A DNA stretch of 64,000 nt from Telopea speciosissima (GCF_018873765.1 NC_057922.1:13963563-14027562); one strand, 5' to 3'; numbered from the stretch's first letter, positions 1 through 44,929 are shown. Made by a program: numbers and translations. Notes: a model not told the origin generated them from the letters alone.

Positions 1-1668
1 GTCAGGGTGACCTACTGTCACCCTACCTCTTTCTCCTTGTTATGGAAGGTCTTTCCCGCATGCCCACAGCAGCTCAAGAAGATGAATTCTTTAAAGGCAT
101 CAAGATACCTCGAAACCGCACTGATTATTTCTCATCTATTTTTTTGCGGATGATTGCTTTATCTTCTGTCGAGCTACTGAAAATCATGTCCTATCCATCA
201 AATCTATCCTTGATCTCTTCGAGGATAGGTCAGGTCAAATGGCAAATCTTGACAAAAGTTTCATCCACTTCAATGACAATTGCTTTGAAGCCACTAACTA
301 TCCCTTTCTAAATTGTTAGGCTTTAAACAACTCCCCAGAGGTGCTTGATATCTGGGCACTAAATTATTTTGACCTAAATTTGTTCATCTGCTTTTCAGGA
401 CACTATTGATCGATTGGAGAGTAAATTAGCACGTTCGAAAATCAATCTCCTTTGACAAGCTGGTCGAGCTACTTTAATCAAATCTATTCTCTCCTCCATC
501 CCATCCTTCCACATGGCTATTCATCGTTTCCCCATCTCGATATGTCACAGGCTTGATGCAATACAGAGAGATTTCTAGTGGGGTCATTCCCATAAGAATC
601 ACAAGATTCATACTATTTCTTGGAAAGTATTGTGTCAACCCAAATCTAAAGGGAGAATGGGTTTTAGAAATAGCGAAACCCATAATCTAGCTCTTCTTTC
701 TAATCTCTGCGGGAGATTATTAAATAATCCGGATTCCCCCTGGGTCCAATCTCTGAGTGCTAAGTACTTTCGCAACTCTTCCTTCTTAGATGCCCCCACC
801 TCTCAAATCTGTTCAAAATTCTGGCAAGGCCTTTTAAGAGTCCATGATTTTGTGAAGCAAATCATTTGTTGGAGAGTTGGATCTGGACATACAATAAAGA
901 TATGAACAGATCCCTGGATCCCCTCTTGCCTCATTTTACCATCCTTTCACATATCAAACCCTCCACCCTCTATTCTTGTGTGGAAGAGTTGAAAAACACT
1001 GATGGTGAATGGAATCTATCACTTAATTCTTCTTTATTCCCATTAGACATTCTTCTCTCTATTCTCAAAATTGAACTCTCCCCTGTGATCACAGATGATG
1101 GCATTTTTTGCCCCTTCACTAAGTCAGGGCAACTCTCAACAAACACAGCTGCCTGTTGTTTAGTAAGTATTCTAAACTCTAGACAACCCTCAATTCCTCC
1201 ATTTTAGATAAGTATCTGGAATCTCTTATGGAAATTAAAGGTGCACCCTAAGTTCAAATTATTTCTCTGGAAATGATGTCATAATGGTCTTCTAACTCAT
1301 TGTTATCTGAACCACATATTCCCAGTGGATAGCAGATGTTCATTGTATCAAGCAGCGGACGAATCCATTTGGCATTTATTTTATGAATGCTCTTTCTTTT
1401 GAATCATTTGGTTTGCTAGCACCCTCTTGCTTATGTATCTCCTCTTTCTCTCCCTCTTCCTTTTTCTATTTACTCTCTTTGTTCAAATATTTATAGCTCT
1501 TCTAGTTCAAAATCTGAATGTAAATATATTTTAGAAGTGGCTTCTATTGTGTTGTATTTTATCCGGTTAGAAAGGAATCGAGTTTACCATGAACAAGATG
1601 ATCCAAACCCATATCATGTTCTTCACCACATACACCAATGGACATCTACCCTGGACCCCAGACCATTA
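1..1668 (+). mobile_element. LINE (L1-like non-LTR retrotransposon), decayed, left part
   Basis: The window opens inside the reverse transcriptase of a plant L1-type LINE: the first codons read QGDLLSPYLFLLVMEGLSRM-like and are followed by a FADD-type catalytic site near 142-155, where one extra T in a T-run breaks the frame. Downstream pieces in shifting frames (630-905, 866-1207, 1210-1430) resemble the cysteine/tryptophan-rich zf-RVT region that follows LINE RT in plants. Many stops and frameshifts make it a dead copy. It is interrupted at 1669-1673 by an LTR element and resumes at 4959. It lies antisense in intron 6 of the SGR2-like gene. What is seen: motifs and frame breaks; family assignment is from recognised plant LINE motifs. 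Confidence 0.8.
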
Positions 1669-1673
1669 GTATT

Positions 1674-1906
1674 TGTTGGTTGAACCGTGGGTCAGAGAGA
1701 GGGAATAAAATAATGGAACAGCTTGTATTAATGAGAGAAAGGCCCCTCTATTTATAATAGAGGGGAAGTTATAAATAATAGAAGCTAGGCGATGTGGGAC
1801 TAAAACCCACATAGCCGACATAAGCTAATAACACTTAATAACATAAAAATACCCCCAAAAGGACCAGAATACCCCCACGGTATTCTGGAGTACATATATT
1901 CTAACA
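1674..1906 (-). repeat. 3' LTR of the pol-less LTR element
   Basis: 233 bp, starting TGTTGG and ending TAACA, matching 4721-4953 with about 3 percent substitutions. Its last 60 bp resemble the end of the Copia B LTR (CCAGAATACCCCCACGGTATT motif region). Confidence 0.9.
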
Positions 1907-3586
1907 CTCCCCCTCACGCTGGATTATACAAATATGAAAGAAGGAAGATCCACCGTGGACTAAAGAAAAAACTCTCTACTAAAGAAAGGAAAAAAAAAAA
2001 CTCTCTCCATAACAATGCTAACACTCCCCCTCAAGTTGGCACATACAAGGTACTAATGCCCAACTTGAATAAAATGGGAAAAAGTTGTAGTAGAATCCAG
2101 CTCCAAAATGAATGCAGCTCCCAAACAGACCTTCAAGAACTTGAAAAAATTAGACCTTCAAACTTGGACAGACTTTAGCAGTAAAAAGGCATCTCTCACC
2201 AATCTTTGTCCAATAATGAATTTCTGAATTATAATCTTGAAGATAAGCAACTAGGGCAGCCGGCAAATGAGTCAAGCAGTAGTAAAGAAGATTAAGCAGC
2301 GGAAAAAGCAACCAAACTGTAGGATCTCATATGGACAGGCAATAACCAAACACCTTCAAAACTTTAAGGCCAACCTCCCCCTTATGATAAACTTTAACCC
2401 AATAACAAAGTAGATACCCATTGGCAATGGGGAAACCTCTGACCTTCTATGTTTTGCACCAAGTGTCCTTGCATGATCTGCTCTCTGCAATGGCTACAGG
2501 TATACTGTATATAATCCCCCCCTCACGTGTAGTGCACGTGGACATAAGAAAGATGATTTTAGAGATAGGGCAAACATTCCAGAATTTGTCAATGGCTGCC
2601 AAGGGTAATGGAAAAAGAAGAAATGGTAAAGAGAATACCATTAACTTCCAAGGTGGTTATGGGGAATGCCAAAGGTATGTTTTGGGAGGTGGTGAAGGAA
2701 AAACAGCAATGGGATAATGAAGTAGGAGTAACTTATGCAACATATAAAGATCCAACCATCTTCCATCGATCAAACAAACACTTTTGATGGAAACTCCTGT
2801 AGGGGAGAAACTCCTAACTCCAGTACTCAAATCTGACAAGTATACAGATCTGATTTGAAGTAAGGAAAGGCTCCAGTCTTCAAGGCTTGATCAATCTTCA
2901 AACAGGGAGGAGCAATTGTGCGAAAAACTCCAAGGTGGAAACTCCCACATGCTAAACAGTACTAACGAAGATATCCGGAAGCAACTGAATAAAGAAGCTT
3001 CAACAAAAACTAGATCAGATCTGAATCAGTAACAATGCTATGATTCAAGCTCCAAAGTATGCTGGATTTAAACCAAAAAGGCTCCACATAACTGAATAGG
3101 TTTGTAGGTGCAGCCAATAACCGCAGAACACACTGTTGTAGTCCCAAAGAAGCTAATCTCCAGGGTAGCAGATTCGAGTCTACCATAACGAAAGAAATTC
3201 GATCTCCAATAAGAAGAAACTCAGTCATAATCATAGGGCAACAGTATGCCACTTGAAGGCAGCAGTAACACATCAACTAGTCATGCTGATGGAAGTCAAT
3301 CAATAATACCAGCCAGATAGGTAGTGAAGCTCAAAATAACCAACAAAGACAAGATAAATAACCAGACAAATCCATAGGCAGTTGAAGCAGCCAGCCATAG
3401 AAGAATAAGTAAGAGAAATCGGTTGACAATTGAAGGAACCAAGCCAACAGAATGAACTGTAATGTTTACCAAAAAAAACTGATGTAAGATGCTGAATCAT
3501 GGGCTAAATACTCCCTTGATGTTTATAGAACTCTCCTCAAAAAATCAGCAATAGTGGACTGCCCTAACCCTTAGATCGATTATAGC

Positions 3587-4515
3587 CAGGGTTTTGTAAA
3601 AAACCCTGAAAGTGAATATCGATTGTAGGGAAGGGGGCTTCAACAAAAGTGAGGATGACTTGTCAAAGGTGCTGGCTTATTGTAATACATGCTAACCACA
3701 ACTGCTGAAATGGATCTCCAGTTCGAATGATCAATCTCCTTGGTAATTGAGACTGGATCTTCATGTGGGAGAAATACCAAAAAATCGTAAAAAAGGAGGG
3801 CAGCAGCTATCTTGTGCAGTAGACCTTCTTCAAGCCATAAATAGTTGAAGTAGAATGTCCTTCTTGATGGTAGAAACATTAACAAAAAACTCCAATAGCA
3901 GCAAACAACCCTACCCCTAAAATCGATATGGGTCAGGGTTTTGAAAAAAACCTTGAAAAGAAGGATCGATTGGGGTTAGGGGTCTTCAAACACTTGGAAA
4001 GAGGCTAATACTGAGGTCGAGTGGTCTCAGTAGATGGAGTAATCATCCCTAAAAAAGGCAGCAAGAAATCAAACTTGTAACCCTAATATCGATTTGAGTT
4101 AGGGTTTTAACAGGGAACCATAAAAGGCAGGATGTAAAGATTTTGCTATAGGGACAAATCCAGCCATCAAATTGTCTTCAAACTGAGGTCGATTAGGGCT
4201 TGGATTAGTTGGGAATTATCCCTGAAATATTGGCTGCATCTGACAAGGGAAACCCCAAAATTGAGTGGAGTCAGGGTTTTGGAAAAACCCTGACAACGTG
4301 AGATCGATTTGGGGATTGAGGCTGGAAAAAATTAAGAAAAGATGGAGATAAAGAAAAAGGGAAGTTAGGTTTAGGAATAGGGTAGAATAGGGCTGGAAAA
4401 AGGCTGCATAGGGTGTTCCTAAGTTAGAGGATCAGGTTTATAGAGATCTGATCTCAAAGAAGGGGAACTCCAAATCGCAGATGAGGCTTCCAGCAGGGTT
4501 TTTTAATAAAAAACG
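3587..4515 (-). repeat. Array of ATCGAT-flanked CAGGGTTTT hairpins in the LTR-element leader
   Basis: Repeated units of the form ATCGAT ... CAGGGTTTTG-A-rich-CCCTG ... GATCGAT. Clear copies are at 3587-3608, 3934-3955 and 4272-4292; weaker ones are near 4108 and 4493. Each can fold as CAGGGTTTT pairing with AAAACCCTG. The same unit occurs twice in the leader of Copia B (20823-20844 and 20995-21017). Confidence 0.7.
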
Positions 4516-4529
4516 ATAGAAGAGAAAGG

Positions 4530-4579
4530 GGGGCAGCACTAAATCATCGATATTATGTTTACCTCATTAGTGCTGCCCC
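4530..4579 (-). promoter_or_regulatory. Conserved leader stem-loop near the PBS (pol-less element)
   Basis: Arms GGGGCAGCACTAA (4530-4542) and TTAGTGCTGCCCC (4567-4579) form a perfect 13-bp stem with a 24-nt loop, about 130 nt downstream of the primer-binding site in the transcript. Copia B has the homologous structure at 21237-21278 with a compensatory pair change. The role is inferred (RNA packaging or dimerisation). Confidence 0.6.
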
Positions 4580-4708
4580 TGTTTTTGGGCTGAAAGGGAG
4601 AAAGAACAGGAGCAGGAAAAAACGAGAAAAGGGAGAAGAGGAGGAGAGATCGATTGGAGGAAAAGAAGGGAGAAAATAGGGTTTTTCTCTCTAACCTAGA
4701 TCAAACCA

Positions 4709-4720
4709 GCTCTGACACCA
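4709..4720 (-). promoter_or_regulatory. Primer-binding site (tRNA-Met type) of the pol-less LTR element
   Basis: Minus-strand TGGTGTCAGAGC directly abuts the 5' LTR at 4721. It differs by one base from the usual plant initiator-Met site TGGTATCAGAGC. Confidence 0.85.
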
Positions 4721-4953
4721 TGTTGGTTGAACCGTGGGTCAAAGAGAGGGAATAAAATAATGGAATGGCTTGTATTAATGAGAGAAAGGCCCCTCTATTT
4801 ATAATAGAGGAGAAGTTACAAATAATAGAAGTTAGGCGATGTGGGACTAAAACCCACATAGCCGACATAAGCTAATAACACTTAATAACATAAAAATACC
4901 CCCAAAAGGACCAGAATACCCCCATGGTATTCTGGAGTACATATATTCTAACA
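4721..4953 (-). repeat. 5' LTR of the pol-less LTR element
   Basis: 233 bp, same length and ends as the left copy, followed by the GTATT target duplication at 4954-4958. Confidence 0.9.
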
Positions 4954-4958
4954 GTATT

Positions 4959-5716
4959 ATCAACCGAAAATCTATCACCTGACCCTGGGCCCTTCAGCCT
5001 TCCCTCACAGCCTTCTTCCATCCAGTTCTGCCTGCTGATCATTGCTTACTCCTCAATGATGGGAGTTTTCACCCCATATCTAAATGAGGTTGGGCGTCCA
5101 TGTTAATGATTCATAAAGAATTGTTTCATTGTTCCTTTGATTATGGTAATCTAGATTCTGCAAATAAAGCAGAAAGAAAGGCAATTGAACAGGGACTTCG
5201 GGCAGCAAAAGAACAAGGCATCAAGCGCCTAGCAGTATGGACAGACTCAGAAAATCTCACCATGTGGTTAAAGAAAGAGAATTTTTGCCAATGGCCATGG
5301 ACTCTTTATCACTTGGTTTATACTATCACTAATCTTTTTACTATTTTGAATCAGTTGTTGTAAATAAATTGAACAGGGATATGATACAGCCAGCCCATGT
5401 TTTAGCCATTGTTATTGAGATTTTGTGAGTCTCAGTATTAGCACCTGGCGCTAATACCGAGAGGAGAGAGGAGGGTAATTTAGGTATATTTTGTGTTATT
5501 TATTTTGGTTATTTTCCTATTATGCTCTTAGTAATGTTTATTTAATGAAGTTAAGTGGGAGAATACAGTTTTCTTTGTTTTTCTCTTTCTTTTCTCATAT
5601 TATTTACAGCCAACAAAGCTAGAATTTCGAAGTTAGGTTCCAAGGGTGTTTGTAACCTTTCTGAACTATGTAATCTCTTTTGATCTTCATTTATATTGTT
5701 TCAACCAAAAAATATA
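4959..5716 (+). mobile_element. LINE, right part with RNase H remnant and 3' end
   Basis: Continuation of the LINE split by the LTR element. The stretch 5040-5400 encodes an RNase H-like segment (for example ERKAIEQGLRAAKEQGIKRL followed by VWTDSENL), as found at the C-terminus of plant L1 elements. The 3' UTR ends near 5700-5716 with TTTCAACCAAAAAA and an AT-rich tail. Frames are broken. Confidence 0.75.
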
Positions 5717-5825
5717 TATATTTCAAGGAATAAAGAATAGAGTTTCATGAGTATTAATGTGGCTTGCTAAGCATAGATGGAAACATGAGATTAAAAGGAA
5801 CAAGCAAATGTTTCAAAAGGAAAAC

Positions 5826-38470
<32,645 letters not shown>

Positions 38471-39214
38471 CAAGACGATTCCGAAGCAATTCAACGCACA
38501 AGCAGAACAATTAATCCAAAACTAGTCTCAAGGTACGAGCTTCAATTAACACCTATGGCACCAAAAAGAAATTATAACCGTCTAATAAGCAGACCAGTAA
38601 TCTCCAGATAAGGAATTGAGAGGAATTTCACCGACCTCAAAGATTCAGTGAATACATTATTGAAGAAATCACTTGAAGAACGCTCTTTTCTCCTTTGAAT
38701 CAATTCAAATGGAATAATGGATTCAGTGAAATTGAAGAAATCACTTCAAATCCAACTTTAATTCGAAACTCGGCAAGTTTCCAAATATGGAGATTTGGGA
38801 ACGGAGATGTCCAAAGGCGACTTCTGCAGGTGAAGAACAGGAACAAATATAAATTCCTTGGCGATGTTTAAATATATTTACAGAAAGGCTTGGGGTTACC
38901 CCTTTGAATCAAAGAAAAGACCCTTACAGTCCTTAATTTCAGTGAGATTTCGAGAATTCGAGCTGACCCAGAAAAGGAAAGCAACTGTTTCAGATGAAAC
39001 GCCGACCAGAAGCGAAAGAGTGAGGGTTGAATGTCAGGTAGAACAACCGAGAAACAGCGAACGGCGGTTGCGTGGTTTGGCACGTGCATCGACTACCTGC
39101 ACACGTGTAATGGTTGATTGCTTTACCGTTACGGATCCAGTCCTCGCGGGAGTTCAACCGTTGGATCCACTTCATTATGACGCATGCCAACCCACGAACT
39201 AGAATGTACTGTAT
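38471..39214 (-). promoter_or_regulatory. Probable 5' UTR and promoter region of the SGR2-like gene
   Basis: Lies between the start codon and the first MULE. No convincing TATA box or start site can be singled out. A 114-codon plus-strand frame here (38858-39202) resembles nothing I know. Confidence 0.4.
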
Positions 39215-39223
39215 AAACATTAA

Positions 39224-40726
39224 GGTTAATTTAATACCACCCTTGAGGTTTGACGAAAGGATAATTTTACCCTCCTAGTATTGAAAAATTGTGCGTACTC
39301 TCCTGAGGTTTGCAAACAGTAACAAATAAGTCTATTCCATCAGTTCATGACTAACAGTGTTAAAAATAAGAGATGAACTGACAAAATTACCCTTACAAGA
39401 GAAGGGGGAAAAAAAAAAAAACCTGCAACTCATCTTCCCCAAATCGATTAGGGAAGATGAGTTGCAGGATTTTTGTATCAATTCCTTTAAGTGGGATTTT
39501 ACTATTCTCTCCTCATCCGTCAATCCCATATCGAATTCAATCACCTCATTTTCCATGTTTAAAGGTTCGAATTCCATGGATAATTATCTACTAATTATTT
39601 TTCCTGCTATAATCCAAAATGAAATACAAGAAGCTAAAGCAATATACATAATTCACATCCAAAATAAGAACGTAACTGACCGCTATCTTGATCTAGACAC
39701 ACAGCCACGAGCTCCACCGGATCTTCGCAAGCAAAACCTTTCAGAAGAGAGGCTTGAGGAGGAGGGGGGAAAAGATGCAAACTTCTAGGGATTATACTAT
39801 AAGTAGTGTCTAGGGTTTCATAAGAGAGATTACAAAAGAGGAGAGACATGCAGAGCGCGATAGAGAGACAGAGACAGAGAAATGAAGAGAATTATAGAAG
39901 GAAACCGTAGAATCTCAAAACCCCAACACCTGGATTCCAACATTTTTCATTCTCTGCCCTTTCTTCATGATTACAAGAAAAGATATTCTTTTTACCGAGT
40001 AAACTTTGAGGGTAATTACAACAGAGACGAGAAAGGAGGGAGAAGGGTCGGGACTATGACCATGAGAGAGAATGAAAGAAAGTTGAGAGACAACAAAGGG
40101 AGCGAGTTACGATGATGAACTCTAGGGCAATGATCCAGTATTTGACAAAAGCAGTTGATTTGAGTTTGAGTAATTGAAAATCGCATAAGAAAGCAGATAT
40201 TTTCCTAACCCGGGTTCCCAATCCCTGATCCAACCGACGGAGATAGGGTCTGTGAAAGAGATTTGTGGGGAAAATCAAAAGCTTGTTGAAAAGAGAAGAC
40301 TATAATGAACAGAAAGAGAGAGATGAACAACAAAGAGAAAGAGTTTTAGCAGTCGATGGAATGAGTTTCTTTAGCTCCCTTCACCAGAGCTTCTCTTAAC
40401 GGTATGGACAGAGTCGATTTCCTCCTTTGAAAGAGAAGATAAGATGGAATAACTGAATTTCCATATGAACACAATCAAGACGATGGGTCGAGTTCATACC
40501 TGTCTTTCCTTCCTCTTCAAAAATCAATAATATCCAACGAAGAGAGAAGATTTTTAGGATAATTTTGTCAATTCATCTCTTATTTCTAACATTGTTAGTC
40601 ATGAACTGACGAAATGCGCTTATTTGTTACTGTTTGCAAACCTCAGGGGGGTACGCAGAATTTTTCAAAACTGGGGGATAAAATTATCCTTTCGTCAAAT
40701 CTCAGGGGGGTATGTATAAATTACCC
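39224..40726. mobile_element. Non-autonomous Mutator-like element 1
   Basis: 1503 bp with long terminal inverted repeats of about 200 bp (39224-39430 against 40520-40726; shared GACGAAAGGATAATTTTA). Flanking 9-bp repeats AAACATTAA (39215-39223) and AAACTTTAA (40727-40735) differ at one base. Long repeats and 9-bp duplication are Mutator traits. Inside the left arm, 39422-39439 and 39451-39468 form a perfect 18-bp hairpin. No transposase. Confidence 0.8.
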
Positions 40727-40744
40727 AAACTTTAATTCTTTTTT

Positions 40745-42057
40745 GAGAAAATTTCACGTAAATCCCCTGGGGGCTTGACCTAATTACACTTTCACCCGTA
40801 AAGTTTAAAATTTTTCATGTACCTCCCCTGAAGTTTCTTTTCTTCTTTTTTTTGCAACCCCTAAGGTTCAAACTAAGTAACAAAAACGCCCACTTCGTTA
40901 ACTGTAGACATTAAATGTTCAATTTTTTATTTAATTGATCAAAATACCCTCATCTTCCCCAAATCGTGTAGGGTTTGGAAACAAAAAAATTCAAATGGAT
41001 CTTACCATTAAACCCAACAAAATCCACATCAATGGATTCAGATTCAGGAAATTGTCCCAATTTAATCCAAAATCTCCATGTTCTTGCTTAGCTCTTTTGA
41101 TCTCATCGTGTTCTTCTTGAAATTTAGTGTTAGGCAATTGCTATGTCTGCAACTAATTGTGCAAAAACTTGTCAGAGACGTTGGGGTTGGAGAGAAGCAT
41201 AAGTACGGGAGAATGGAGATTGATTCCATACGAAAAAATTGAATTTAATTCTTTCTATTTGATTGGGACAAGCTCAAATTGTTTGATTGGAATTAGGAGA
41301 GAAATCCAACCAATTTTACAAGAGAGAGAAAACAAATTGAGCAATAGAATTTCTCTTGATAAAATAAATGAATTAAAGAGAAAAGGATTTTAACTCCATC
41401 ACTATAAGGACCGATTATCTTTTGATTTACAAAATTGATAACCTAGAAATCGAAGACCAGATAGAATTACCAAAATCAAGGCCATAGAATTATGGGAGGG
41501 AGGAACTCATGTTTAACAAAACCTATAGAAATGGAAAGAGGGAACACTCCTGAACATTGTCAATCGTACTAGTGGAGCCACAAAGAGAGAGTTCTGACTT
41601 CTGAATTCAAAAAAGCTACCAAGAACGACGAATCTTCTGATCCTCACTTTTTGATTTCAGTATGGCCGTTGGTGTTGTTGGGGAGATCCTGCTTGAAACC
41701 CTTGAGTGTATGTTTGATATTTGTCGTGTCTTTTGATGATATTCAAGCTTTAATTTCCATTTGAATATGGGTCGGAGGTGAAATGGGCATGGAAAAGAGT
41801 GGTCAGGGGAGAAGGAGACGAGAGGGTTCGTGGGATCCATTTGAATTTTTATCTTTTTTCCAAACCTTAAACGATTTGGGGAAGATGATGGTATTTTGGC
41901 CAATTAAATAAAAAATGTAACATTTAATGTCTATAGCTAACGGATTGGGTGTTTTTGTTACTTAGTTTGACAATCAGGGGTGATATGTGAAAATTTTCAT
42001 ACCTTACGGGTGAGTGTAATTAGGTCAAACCCTAGGGGAGGTCCGTGAAATTTTCCC
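40745..42057. mobile_element. Non-autonomous Mutator-like element 2
   Basis: 1313 bp, terminal inverted repeats of about 250 bp (starting GAGAAAATTTCACG and, from the right, GGGAAAATTTCACG) and a perfect 9-bp duplication TTCTTTTTT (40736-40744 and 42058-42066). Its left duplication directly follows the right duplication of element 1. It shares CATCTTCCCCAAATCG with element 1. No transposase. Confidence 0.88.
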
Positions 42058-42175
42058 TTCTTTTTTTAATCAAGGATAAGAAAGAATGGCAAGAGTTTTC
42101 ATTCATGGCGTGCGTATGCATGATTTTGTAGTTATATTGGCATAAATGTCCATCTAAAATGATATAAACGGATTA

Positions 42176-42363
42176 AAATCCTCTGCAGTGCAGCCCTGAG
42201 AGCTTGACACGTGGAAGAAGCCACATCCAACGGTACAAGCTCAATGCAAGGCACCTTTTTTTTTTCTTATTTTCTTTCTTCTTGAGCTCGACACCATTGG
42301 ATGTCGCATCTTCCACGTGTCAAGTTCTCAGGCCCACATTGCAATGCACTACAAAGGATTTTC
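42176..42363. mobile_element. Small hairpin MITE carrying G-boxes
   Basis: About 190 bp of inverted repeat: the left arm (42176-42233) and right arm (42291-42363) share CTTGACACGTGGAAG, CATCCAA and AATCCT-TG-AGTGCA segments. Each arm holds CACGTG (42208-42213 and 42314-42319). Superfamily not determined. Confidence 0.65.
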
Positions 42364-43023
42364 TTCCCGATGTAAACACTTTTTCCTATTTGATGGAGTT
42401 AATGGTAGAATCTCCCGTGTACTAATTACCTTCCCCAAATAGAATTTTAAAAATAGATTGAAAGTGACTTAATCATGATAATATTATCAAAAGTCGATAC
42501 TATTTTAAACATTATCCGAGTACACATATGAAATGACAAAATTTATCCTCATCGAAAGAAAAAGTCTGTTATATTAAAAGTGTGACAAAAAATAAAGTTA
42601 ATTTAGGGAAGATGCTCTTTAAGTCTAAGACATACACTACGCCTTCTCACATATTATAATAGTAAATGCGAAAAAAACAATGACTACAAAATAAATGTGA
42701 GAGGATGTAGAGTACCCTGCTTGCTCTGAGAACCCTCTCCTTACAAATTATTTGACACGTTAATGGGTTTCATTAAGAAAATCCCTTTACAATCTGAGTT
42801 CCAATATTTGCACTTTTAGCAAAGGGAAAACCTTGTTGTAATCAAAGTTGGTGAAAATAAAGTAATAATTTTATTTTTTTGCCCTCTTAGTAGAACATAC
42901 ATTTTTTCAATGGGGGTGAATCATGTCATTTCACATGCTTATTCAAACTTTTTGATTTTTTATAATGGCATAATGCCAGGCACTTTCAAAATATTTTGAG
43001 AACCCTTTTTTATCCCTATTTTA
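42364..43023. other. Intergenic sequence without recognisable feature
   Basis: AT-rich; no frame or repeat assigned. Confidence 0.5.
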
Positions 43024-43032
43024 AATAATTTT

Positions 43033-44616
43033 ACGAAATTTACTATTTCCTCCCTTATACTTTGCCCTAATTCAATTTTCCTCCCCTCAACTTTCAATTA
43101 TTACACTTAGACTCGCTCTGGCTAGCTAACAGTGTTAGTCTATTGTTAATTATAATTTTGAAAAGACTATGTTACCCTTGCATGGTGTTAATTATAAGTT
43201 GGTTTTAATGCAAAACGTGTGACCCACCACTTCTTCTTCTTCTTCTTCAACTAGTGTTGCACCCCATCACACTCTCCACTGTGCACTCCACTGCCCCACC
43301 ATCGCTGCAACCTCCAACCACCTTTGCGCAACTTGATGCAACCTCCAATAAAAGGAGGTAGTTGCCCCTACCCCCTACTCTTATGTGATACAAATGAAAC
43401 CCTTAAGCCCAAACTCAAATTCTTCCATTCAGCAGGAGTTTCGTCCCTTGAGCTTGCTCAAATCATCTTTCGATATATTAGGATCTTATTACGGAGCTTA
43501 TAGAACCAAATAATTCATTCATTCGAGTTCCTTAGGGGTTTGTCCTCCACTCAAGTTCATCAACATCCATCTCTTCATCATTATAATCCAGGGCTAGATC
43601 TCCTTTTACTGGTGGAGCAGACATGAAATCAAGATTCCCACATAAATCCATTTCTTTAAAATTCCCATCATAGATGATCTACATTTGGATAACAAATCCA
43701 AGCTTTTTAACATAAAATTTAGTCAAACCCACTTCACGTCCTGCAACTTTACGTCTCTTCCTTTTGGATTGCAGGGTCTATTGCCAAATCTCACTTGGAA
43801 ATTATAAATTAACCAAACAAGAAATCGATCAAAACCTAAAAATTATAGGCACAAATTAAGCCTTGATTTCAATATTGATGGTGCATCCAGGAGTAATCGA
43901 TACTAAATTTCTTGATTCTGACCGAATAGAAACCAACCTAAAGACATTGAAAATCAATTTGAAGATATGAAATTGCTTTACATCGATCTTAGGTTTTCAA
44001 CTCAGCTCTGATTTCCTTAATAAAAACCCTTAAGAGTCATAGACTTCTTGAAATGTAAGATTTTTGCAGGGAAAGGGTTGAAGGTTGTTTATTCAAAACT
44101 GGAGAAGATGAGACACTGTTCTTGAGCCAGTTCTACCGATGATTGGGTTGGACCCATCCATCCCCCAAACCTTTTCTTATGATTCCATGGATTCTTTCAC
44201 AGGTTCTTTCGTGGCTAGGTCAAACATTAAATGAACAACAAGAAGGGTGGGGTTGGGGGTGAGGGATGGACAAGGATAAGTGGCGGGGGTGGGGAGTTGC
44301 AGAGGGCGGAGATGGGAGGTGGGAACAATAACAAGGGTGAGGGCGGAGTTGCAAACGGTGGAGACTAGAGGAAGAAGAATTAGAATTTTTTTTGTTTTTT
44401 ATCCCAAGGGTAAAAGGTCATGTTACACGCACCCAGAGTTATTTTGGGTATTAAAAATTTTCTCCTTCGCCACGTTACAACTTAATAGACGAACACTAAT
44501 GGATTGGATCTAATTGTAATAGATCATAAACTGTAGGGGAGGGGGAGTAATAATTGAAATAAATGGGAGGAACTTTTAATTAGGGCAAAGTACAAGGAGG
44601 GAACAGTAAATTTCTC
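43033..44616. mobile_element. Non-autonomous Mutator-like element 3
   Basis: 1584 bp with terminal inverted repeats of roughly 200 bp (inner match ACTTTGCCCTAATT against AATTAGGGCAAAGT) and a perfect 9-bp duplication AATAATTTT (43024-43032 and 44617-44625). No transposase seen. Confidence 0.83.
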
Positions 44617-44929
44617 AATAATTTTTTGAATAATCAAAAGAATATTACGACTTCTCACTTCATCGTTTTGGTGACAAGATGCAACACCAAAGCATCTTTT
44701 TGAGGATCTCACTGGATTATATATTAATTGCACCATAAGTGAATTGTTTTTAGTAAGAATACTCCTCTGGGCTTGAAATTTCATATTTGTAGGAAATTAG
44801 GTATGCATGAGATCAGGTGTCTTCTTCATCTACTAACCTTGGTTCTCCTTTGTTAGCCGTTCGGGCTAAGTCACATTCAATTTGTAATATTGTATTTAAA
44901 ATTTAATGTAATCTTAGTGCCTGGAAAGC

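Larger units (their letters stand above)
1674..4953 (-). mobile_element. Non-autonomous (pol-less) Copia-type LTR retrotransposon, about 3.3 kb
   Basis: A complete element with two 233-bp LTRs and a perfect 5-bp target duplication GTATT (1669-1673 and 4954-4958), inserted in a LINE. It reads on the minus strand: the 5' LTR is at the right, followed by a tRNA-Met type primer-binding site, and a purine-rich tract (minus strand of CTCCCCCT) precedes the left LTR. The LTRs differ at about 7 of 233 positions. The interior has no gag or pol frame, but the segment at about 2022-2075 repeats a Copia 3' end (polypurine tract plus the AACTTG/CAAGTTGG arm), also seen in Copia B. This suggests an internally deleted derivative of a B-like Copia element that must have moved with proteins supplied in trans. 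Confidence 0.9.

Noticed and set aside
38858..39202. A 114-codon plus-strand frame upstream of the SGR2-like gene
   Set aside because: No family resemblance, lies in the probable promoter and overlaps an equally long minus-strand frame.
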